Below the pieces are notes generated by a model, which saw nothing but the letters and a program-made list of their open reading frames with translations, did no database searches and was not told the origin of the DNA. Below, piece by piece: positions 26,384 to 31,136 of a stretch of DNA of 31,136 nt. This DNA is from Sanchytrium tribonematis (taxonomy: Eukaryota > Sanchytriomycota > Sanchytriomycetes > Sanchytriales > Sanchytriaceae). A program made the position numbers and the translations under genes. The number at the start of each line of letters is the position of its first letter. Position 1 is the first letter of the stretch. The DNA lies in contig JADGIG010000050.1 in assembly GCA_018985235.1 (NCBI GenBank), positions 1 to 31,136 on the forward strand. Reading direction: 5' to 3'.

Positions 26384-26393
26384 TAAATTTATT
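26382..26393. terminator. Palindromic bidirectional poly(A) signal
   Basis: AATAAATTTATT carries AATAAA on both strands, serving the subtilase (stop 26381-26383, overlapping) and the convergent RING gene (stop 26397-26399, three bases away). Confidence 0.65.
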
Positions 26394-26396
26394 AGA

Positions 26397-27062
26397 CTAT
26401 TTGTAAAAGGGATTTCTGGATCTCATTGATGATCTACTAATTACACTCTGAGCAGGGGAGTCATTAAAACTGTCCATGTCATCGTAATTCTTCAGCGGGG
26501 TTGGCATTTCCTCAAAGTCTCTTCGAAATTTATTACTAATGGAATTTGAGATAGTACTAGACTTCAATTTGCTAAAATCTTTAGATGGAGAATTGTCATA
26601 TGTGTTTAAATTGATATCGTTAAGCAATTGATGAGGAGGTGGTACTGGTCCCTTTTTATTCAATTGTTGCCTAAGTCGCAATATTTCAGTTTGTAAAGTC
26701 TTTCTATCCACTAATTCTTGTTTGGCTTTTTCTACGGCTTGTTGCATTTCCAAATGCCTTCTCCTTAATCTCACCACTAGATCCTTATAATTTCTCAATT
26801 GGTAATTCATTGCTCTGATGTGGGATTGCATGTCATTAATTATTTTTTCTGATGGATTGAAAAATGCCTGCAGTTCTGGGACTATGCCTTGCTCATCCCA
26901 CAAACAATTTAGCGTAATTTCTTTATTACAGACTGGGCAAACAGAACTGACTTGCTGTATGCATTTTGAACAAAAAGAGTGACCACAACTTCCAATATTA
27001 GGTAGTCCTGGTCCTTGAAGATCCAGTTCATCCACACAAATATGACAATGAAACCATTCCAT
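26397..27062 (-). CDS. Zip3/RNF212/HEI10-family meiotic RING protein
   Basis: 221 aa. An N-terminal C3HC4 RING (C6, C9, C26, H28, C31, C34, C42, C45), followed by PELQAFF (about 61-67), a hallmark spacing of the RNF212/CCNB1IP1/Zip3 group. A coiled coil follows (about 70-135, KIINDMQSHIRAMNYQLRN onward), then a Ser/Pro/Asn-rich disordered tail with SR motifs (ISRSSMRSRNPF). These SUMO or ubiquitin E3 ligases mark and stabilise crossover sites at the synaptonemal complex, so the organism likely has meiosis. The ATG at 27062 is chosen: it gives MEWFHCHIC like RNF212, and starting at 27110 would overlap the upstream gene's coding end. 19 nt separates it from that gene's stop. Confidence 0.78.
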   Translation of the reverse strand: MEWFHCHICVDELDLQGPGLPNIGSCGHSFCSKCIQQVSSVCPVCNKEITLNCLWDEQGIVPELQAFFNPSEKIINDMQSHIRAMNYQLRNYKDLVVRLRRRHLEMQQAVEKAKQELVDRKTLQTEILRLRQQLNKKGPVPPPHQLLNDINLNTYDNSPSKDFSKLKSSTISNSISNKFRRDFEEMPTPLKNYDDMDSFNDSPAQSVISRSSMRSRNPFYK

Positions 27063-27081
27063 TTCTTGTTTTAAACTAAAT

Positions 27082-27711
27082 TTATTTGGTGAATTTATGA
27101 ATGTCACCATTTTCAAAAATGACTTGCGAGGATGGAGTTTTAATTAATTTAATCATACATTGAGCTACCTTGTCCACTGACACTGAAAAATAATCCTTGA
27201 AAGGCAAATAAGGGACTATCATGTTCATATAATTGTCGATCCATCTGTTTTCTGGTCTCTTTAGTGTTGTAACAAGCAAACCTGGCCGCATTATGTAACA
27301 ATTTTTGAATTTTATAGCTAAAAGATCATTTTCTGTCTTTCCTTTGCTACTAGGGTAGAGGAAATAGGAATATGGGTTTGCTCCTACACTACTTACATAG
27401 CTAAAGGTACATTCTGGATTTTGTTTGTGAAATGCTTTTGCCAAATTAACAACCAAGTCGTGATCTATCTTGATGAAATTTTCCGCCGATCCAGCGATTT
27501 TTCTAGTGGTTCCCAGGCAGCAAATTATATGATCTGGTGTAATATTGGGGACTGGTAAAAGATCCTTCTGGTGGTGCCATTTTCCTTTAAAATTGTCGGG
27601 CTGAGGTTTTCTAGCTAAGACGTGAAGTTCTACATCTGCCGTTTGTTCTAGCAATTTTAGTGCAGCTGACCCTGTAGCACCGCTAGCCCCTAACAGTAAT
27701 ACTTTGGTCAT
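27082..27711 (-). CDS. TIP30/HTATIP2-like atypical SDR (NmrA-like), copy 1
   Basis: 209 aa NAD(P)-binding Rossmann protein. Glycine motif LLLGASGATGSAALKLL (about 5-21), ICCLGTTRKIAGSAENFIKID (about 69-89, described as one conserved strand-helix), FSYVSSVGA, the YxxxK catalytic pair in YPSSKGK, and IMRPGLL. These match the TIP30/HTATIP2 branch of extended-type SDRs, which bind NADPH; the substrate is unclear. ATG at 27711 aligns with the paralogue; TTGACAC lies just upstream. The stop TAA is embedded in AAATAAATT. Confidence 0.85.
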   Translation of the reverse strand: MTKVLLLGASGATGSAALKLLEQTADVELHVLARKPQPDNFKGKWHHQKDLLPVPNITPDHIICCLGTTRKIAGSAENFIKIDHDLVVNLAKAFHKQNPECTFSYVSSVGANPYSYFLYPSSKGKTENDLLAIKFKNCYIMRPGLLVTTLKRPENRWIDNYMNMIVPYLPFKDYFSVSVDKVAQCMIKLIKTPSSQVIFENGDIHKFTK

Positions 27712-27733
27712 TGTGTCAAGGAGATTCAAATAT

Positions 27734-28363
27734 TTACTCTGCTAATTTGTGGATCTCTTTATTTTCAAAAATAACTTGTGATTGTGGAGTTTTTATCAGC
27801 TTGATCATGGCCAGCGCTACCTTGTCAACGGAGACTGACCAAATTTTTTTGAAAGGAGTAATTTTTATAAGAAAGTTCATAAGTGATTCCATCCATCTTT
27901 GGTCTGGTCTTTCTTCTGCTACTATTAAAAAACCGGGCCTCATTATATGACATTGCTTGAATCCAATGGCAAGCAAATCATTTTCAGTTTTTCCTTTGGA
28001 CCGTGAGTATAAAATCCGGCTATTCGCATTAGAACCAGCTGCGCTGACGTAGCTGAAAGTAGAACTAGGATTTTGAGTGTAGAATGATCTGGCCAAGTCA
28101 ATTACTAAATCGTGGTCAATCTTTATAAAATTTTCAGCAGAACCTGCGAGCCTCCTGGTTGTACCAATGCAACAAATTACATGATCAGGTTTGATTTCTG
28201 GAGGAGGGATCATGTTTTCTTGCTGGTACCATTTCCCAGTAAAATCAGCAGGCTGCGGTTTTCTAGCCAATACTGTAACACTGTATTCTGGAAATTTTTT
28301 GAGTTGTCTCAACGTAGCAGATCCTGTTGCTCCATTTGCGCCAAGTACTAAAATCTTGGACAT
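27734..28363 (-). CDS. TIP30/HTATIP2-like atypical SDR (NmrA-like), copy 2
   Basis: 209 aa, same length as its tandem neighbour 22 nt away. Glycine motif LVLGANGATGSATLRQL, ICCIGTTRRLAGSAENF, FSYVSAAGS, YSRSKGK (YxxxK) and IMRPGFL are all kept, so both copies look catalytically competent. The C-termini also match (QVIFENKEIHKLAE versus QVIFENGDIHKFTK). A TATA-like TTTTATATC lies about 70 nt upstream, with an ATG immediately followed by TAG (a two-codon uORF) in between. The start ATG at 28363 is chosen by alignment to the paralogue; TTG codons further upstream are ignored. Confidence 0.86.
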   Translation of the reverse strand: MSKILVLGANGATGSATLRQLKKFPEYSVTVLARKPQPADFTGKWYQQENMIPPPEIKPDHVICCIGTTRRLAGSAENFIKIDHDLVIDLARSFYTQNPSSTFSYVSAAGSNANSRILYSRSKGKTENDLLAIGFKQCHIMRPGFLIVAEERPDQRWMESLMNFLIKITPFKKIWSVSVDKVALAMIKLIKTPQSQVIFENKEIHKLAE

Positions 28364-28649
28364 TGGGTTACAAGGAGTTTTCAAAGATTCTGAAAGACTT
28401 TGTGCCTACATTTTGATGTGAAAATAAGATATAAAAACTAGCCAGTCATTTTATTACATAGCGGAAGAATATTTGCGAAATCTAAAGTAGTAGTAGAATC
28501 GATATCTAATTACAAAAAAAATTTCCGCCGTTTCCTAATACACTGCTGATTTACTAAAAGGCTTTTATATCCAGAAGTATAGTTTGACCACTCATTGGCT
28601 GAATCTAAAAAATAAATACATTCATAATCAAAACTTAGTGCTGTTGTTT

Positions 28650-29666
28650 ATGAACAATAGCACAGATTATCACGCAAGAAATCTAAGGGAATTGTCTATC
28701 GATGAATCGTACAATACTCTTGGAACATTTAGCAGCGTGCAAGTAAGTCCATTGTGCCTCGGTACCAGAAACTTTTCAATAGATGGTGGAGAGTGGAATG
28801 ATTATCCATTACTGAACTACAATGATAGCAAGGCAATAGCCCGAGGTTATATGGAGTTAGGTGGTAATTTTTTTGACACTTCTGCATCTTACTCCGATGG
28901 CTCTTCACAGAAATTTTTGGGCGAATTTTTTAGCGAAATGCAATGTCGAGAAGAGGTTGTTGTTGGATGTCGAATAGGTGGATTTGCAAGAGCTAAAAGC
29001 CCTAATTTGGCTGGTTGCGGAAGAAAATGCATTTCAAGACTACTCAAATCTAGTCTGCTGAGTTTAGAGACTAATTATATTGACATATTGTGGATAGATT
29101 ATTGGGATGGTTTAACTCCTGCAAGAGAGCTTATGCTTACATTGAATCATTTAGTTCAGACGGGCGCAGTCCTTCATTTGGGTTTGGCCAATTTTCCATC
29201 CTGGTTTGTCGCACAATGTCACCAATTAGCCATGGACAAAGGGTACGAGACTATTGTTGGAGTTCAACAAGATTATAATCTTTGCAATAGAATAGTCGAA
29301 GCAGAATACTTGCCAATGTGTAAGTATACTGGTATTTCATTAATGGCAACTTCACCACTAGCAAACGGATATTTGGCAGGAAAGCGTCATTTTATAAAAT
29401 CCGAACAAGATCCGGTCAAAATAGACCATAATTTAGCGATTCGCGAAAATCTAAATTTGGTCAGAAATAATTTAAAATGCACTCATTCCCAAGTTGCAAT
29501 TAGTTGGCTGTTGCATCAACAAAATGTCTCTTCTGTAGTAATATCTCCAATATCCACGGCCCAGCTTCTCAATGATGTTCAGTCTATTGACATCAAATTA
29601 TCGAATGAGAATCTTTCCAAGCTAAATTGTGATTTCAATGGCAATTTCGATCATCATGGTCTTTGA
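28650..29666 (+). CDS. Aldo/keto reductase family (AAD-like), catalytic residues altered
   Basis: 338 aa, similar in layout to yeast aryl-alcohol dehydrogenases. GGNFFDTSASYSDGSSQKFL (71-90) supplies the Asp (D76) and Tyr (Y81) of the AKR tetrad. Where the family has ATK, the sequence reads GCR (R108), and where it has the His of YVHWWD it reads WIDYWD (D150). Both the Lys and His of the tetrad are therefore replaced, which predicts loss or strong change of reductase activity. The NADPH-binding C-terminal part (SPLANGYLAGK, and a helix near the end) is present. It could be a regulatory or binding pseudoenzyme, comparable in principle to Kv-beta-type AKRs (inference). ATG at 28650 is chosen since the region from 28584 opens only at TTG. 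AATAAA is about 20 nt after the stop. Confidence 0.82.
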   Translation: MNNSTDYHARNLRELSIDESYNTLGTFSSVQVSPLCLGTRNFSIDGGEWNDYPLLNYNDSKAIARGYMELGGNFFDTSASYSDGSSQKFLGEFFSEMQCREEVVVGCRIGGFARAKSPNLAGCGRKCISRLLKSSLLSLETNYIDILWIDYWDGLTPARELMLTLNHLVQTGAVLHLGLANFPSWFVAQCHQLAMDKGYETIVGVQQDYNLCNRIVEAEYLPMCKYTGISLMATSPLANGYLAGKRHFIKSEQDPVKIDHNLAIRENLNLVRNNLKCTHSQVAISWLLHQQNVSSVVISPISTAQLLNDVQSIDIKLSNENLSKLNCDFNGNFDHHGL

Positions 29667-29831
29667 AAGTTAGCCTAGAATCCAATAAATATATCTAAGT
29701 TTAGACGATGTTAAAATGACCAAAAAGAATTCACCATAACCCGGATCAGAATTGTACTTTGCTGTATCCACCCATGACGTTTCAGAATTTTTAAGATGCC
29801 AATCAAACTAGATTACAGCCTCCTTCTTTAT

Positions 29832-29839
29832 TATAAAAG
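29832..29839 (+). promoter_or_regulatory. TATAAAAG box of Gly/Met-repeat gene
   Basis: Canonical TATA box starting 32 nt before the ATG at 29864. Confidence 0.55.
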
Positions 29840-29863
29840 ATAAAACGTTCCTTAAATTTCAAA

Positions 29864-30001
29864 ATGCTTTTACAATCTACTTTTATGGCTATTCCAATGA
29901 TGTACGGTGGAATGAACCGAATGGGAATGGGCGGAATGGGAGGAATGGGAATGGGTGGAATGGGTGGAATGGGCGGAATGGGCGGAATGGGAATGGGTGG
30001 C

Positions 30002-30036
<35 letters not shown>

Positions 30037-30079
30037 AGGAATGGGCATGTATGGCGGCGGTATGTACGGAGGATACTAA
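29864..30079 (+). CDS. Small Gly/Met-repeat protein
   Basis: 71 aa. After MLLQSTFMAIPMMYGGMNR comes a run built only of GM, GGM and GMGM units (about 20-60), ending MYGGGMYGGY. Nearly everything is Gly or Met, with Tyr at the end. A good TATA box upstream and AATAAA at 30088-30093 (8 nt after the stop) bracket it as a compact expression unit, which supports a real gene despite the low complexity. The N-terminus is weakly hydrophobic and not a convincing signal peptide. Function unknown; structural, adhesive or Cu(I)-binding roles could be imagined for a Met-rich peptide but none is shown. The opposite-strand Pro/Ile ORF is a shadow. Confidence 0.65.
29918..30050 (+). repeat. GGNATG-type simple repeat coding Gly/Met
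   Basis: Imperfect short tandem units such as GGAATGGGC, followed by five consecutive GGTATG hexamers around 30004-30034. A coding microsatellite prone to slippage in multiples of three. Confidence 0.8.
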
Positions 30080-30232
30080 TTGTATAAAATAAATATCAAA
30101 TTCAATTTAATTCGCCCCTGTTTGCAATCTGACCCTGCTCTAAATCCATTAATTTGTAACTTTAACACCCTTCATCCCATCATTAATTAGAAATGAATCA
30201 AACTTTTGAACGTATTTTCCTTCAAACGGCAC

Positions 30233-30730
30233 ATGTTCATTTTATTATTAACTTTTGTTTTCGTGTTTGCTCAAAATGTAGAAACGGTTGCTGACTGGGA
30301 TGTTAATTACACCAAATCAATAGATGTATCCCTAAAAGCATCGTGGTGTGGGAGACAAGTTTACGCTTGTAAAATGGTTTGTTACTCTTCTGATACCCCA
30401 GAACCAATTACTAATTCATGTGATGCAGATACTCTCAACTATAAATGCATTTGCGGAGATAAGATTGAACCGAAGCTTCTCATGTTTACAGATACAATTT
30501 TATATTTTGAATGTAATGAAGTCAAAACTAGGTGTTCTCAAAATTGTGGTGGTAAGGCAAATGAACAAGCCTGTAAATCTGATTGCTTAAACAAATACAA
30601 ATGTGCCACAACTGCGCCGGACTATAACTTGAGAGAACCTTTAAATGGAAAAAGTAGCACGGAATTTGGAACTGGTAATACCATTCAATCACTATCTGCT
30701 CTATCCATTTTTCTTTGGTCTTTAATTTAA
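30233..30730 (+). CDS. Cys-rich GPI-anchored surface protein (DUF7707-like)
   Basis: 165 aa. Signal peptide MFILLLTFVFVFA, a 12-cysteine domain (about 35-130) with WCGRQVYACKMVC, NSCDADTLNYKCICGD and a C-x7-C-x3-C series, then a short linker and a hydrophobic C-terminus (SLSALSIFLWSLI) typical of a GPI signal. The spacing and the NTCD-TL-Y-C-C motif resemble the fungal DUF7707 family, whose function is unknown. Six disulfides are predicted. The ATG at 30233 begins the signal peptide; the in-frame sequence upstream starts only at TTG. AATAAA overlaps the last base of the stop (30730-30735). Confidence 0.78.
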   Translation: MFILLLTFVFVFAQNVETVADWDVNYTKSIDVSLKASWCGRQVYACKMVCYSSDTPEPITNSCDADTLNYKCICGDKIEPKLLMFTDTILYFECNEVKTRCSQNCGGKANEQACKSDCLNKYKCATTAPDYNLREPLNGKSSTEFGTGNTIQSLSALSIFLWSLI

Positions 30731-30843
30731 ATAAATACAATCGGTCGTTGACTAATTTATGGTTAGAAAGTCTGCTCTCCTATTGTCAGAAACGGTGCCA
30801 AATCGCAATATTAGTCGATGGGGGTTTAAGTTTAAACTGAAAT

Positions 30844-31136
30844 TTATTCTTGGAGTATTTCTTTAATGTCATTCAACATCCAAACATCATCGTCTTCTGA
30901 GTTTGCGCTTTTTACCAGTATTGAAAATCCAAATTGAATCATGTATGCTCTGATTATAGGATGCTCGGCGAGCTCGTGTTCGTTTAAAAACAATCCTAAC
31001 ATTTCTAAATCTTCTGTTCCCATTTCCACATGATAAAAATAATGACAAATGCAAATTAATTGAGTGGTAGTAATACCAGAATACAAATACCCTGTGTAAG
31101 ATACAAGCATTTTCAACCCAACTTCTTTGAAGATAG
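30844..31136 (-). CDS. Unrecognised protein, C-terminal part (cut by window edge)
   Basis: The frame is open to the right edge, so the ATG at 31110 is not necessarily the start; at least 97 codons are present. The visible part contains TTTQLICICHYFYHVEMG and HPIIRAYMIQFGFSILV, then an acidic stretch (ANSEDDDVW) and a final helix. Predicted cytosolic and helical. No family recognised. The stop TAA lies within GAATAAATT. Confidence 0.6.
   Translation of the reverse strand, partial: IFKEVGLKMLVSYTGYLYSGITTTQLICICHYFYHVEMGTEDLEMLGLFLNEHELAEHPIIRAYMIQFGFSILVKSANSEDDDVWMLNDIKEILQE

Noticed and set aside
27063-27110. Longer start of the RING protein at 27110
   Set aside because: It would overlap the coding end of the upstream gene; the ATG at 27062 matches the RNF212-type N-terminus.
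29803-30048. Minus-strand Pro/Ile-repeat ORF
   Set aside because: Exact shadow of the Gly/Met repeat; the plus strand has the TATA box and poly(A) signal.
1-31136. CRISPR arrays, insertion sequences, rRNA genes, bacterial operons
   Set aside because: No spaced direct repeats, transposase ORFs, terminal inverted repeats, rRNA signatures or ribosome-binding-site pattern; the genes and the tRNA internal promoter are eukaryotic.

Overview
This looks like compact, AT-rich nuclear DNA of a eukaryote: a genomic contig with intronless or nearly intronless protein genes, an RNA polymerase III tRNA gene, and no operons, rRNA, transposons or CRISPR. The family mix points to an early-diverging fungus or close relative (chytrid-, rozellid- or aphelid-like), as an inference. 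On the fungal side are a DUF7707-like GPI protein, CE4 chitin-deacetylase-like proteins, an LPMO-like secreted His-brace protein, GH114, and AAD-type and TetX-like oxidoreductases. On the amoeboid side are a fibro-slime adhesin with an integrin-beta-like tail and a DDAH. I cannot name the species.

Layout: 1-4.5 kb (+) holds two tandem 7-TM proteins of identical length, a dimethylargininase and a secreted Thr/Asn-rich protein. 4.6-12.2 kb (-) is one uninterrupted VPS13 lipid-transfer gene. 12.4-13.6 kb (+) is a TetX-like FAD monooxygenase, tail to tail with 13.6-22.0 kb (-): a membrane spermidine-synthase-like protein, TCF25/Rqc1, a COP9 subunit 7-like PCI protein, a GH114-like membrane protein, two tandem degenerate CE4 deacetylases, an unrecognised protein and COQ4. 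22.1-23.8 kb (+) is the fibro-slime/integrin-tail adhesin, facing an LPMO-like protein (-). Then come tRNA-Thr(TGT), a proteinase-K-like subtilase (+), a Zip3/RNF212-type meiotic RING protein and two tandem TIP30/NmrA-like reductases (-), an aldo/keto reductase with altered catalytic residues, a Gly/Met-repeat peptide and a Cys-rich GPI-type protein (+), and a gene cut by the right edge (-).

The main result concerns gene architecture. Two genes that look frameshifted (adhesin and subtilase) are each restored exactly by removing a 19-nt GT...AG intron, and the two introns share the pattern GTNATTTNNNNTNATNTAG. AATAAA overlaps, abuts or lies within about 12 nt of the stop codon in 17 of 24 protein genes, and in several it lies inside the coding sequence. 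Several secreted-protein genes have a TATA-like box only 26-32 nt before the ATG, implying almost leaderless mRNAs. One convergent pair has stop codons one base apart. Together this is extreme compaction of introns and both UTRs in a genome that still codes for ubiquinone synthesis, meiosis, adhesion and secretion.

Functionally, the window is rich in cell-surface and secreted products (adhesin, mucin-like protein, LPMO-like protein, subtilase, GPI protein, GH114/CE4 group). Several enzyme-family members have lost key catalytic residues (both CE4 proteins, the AKR, probably GH114), suggesting binding or regulatory roles.
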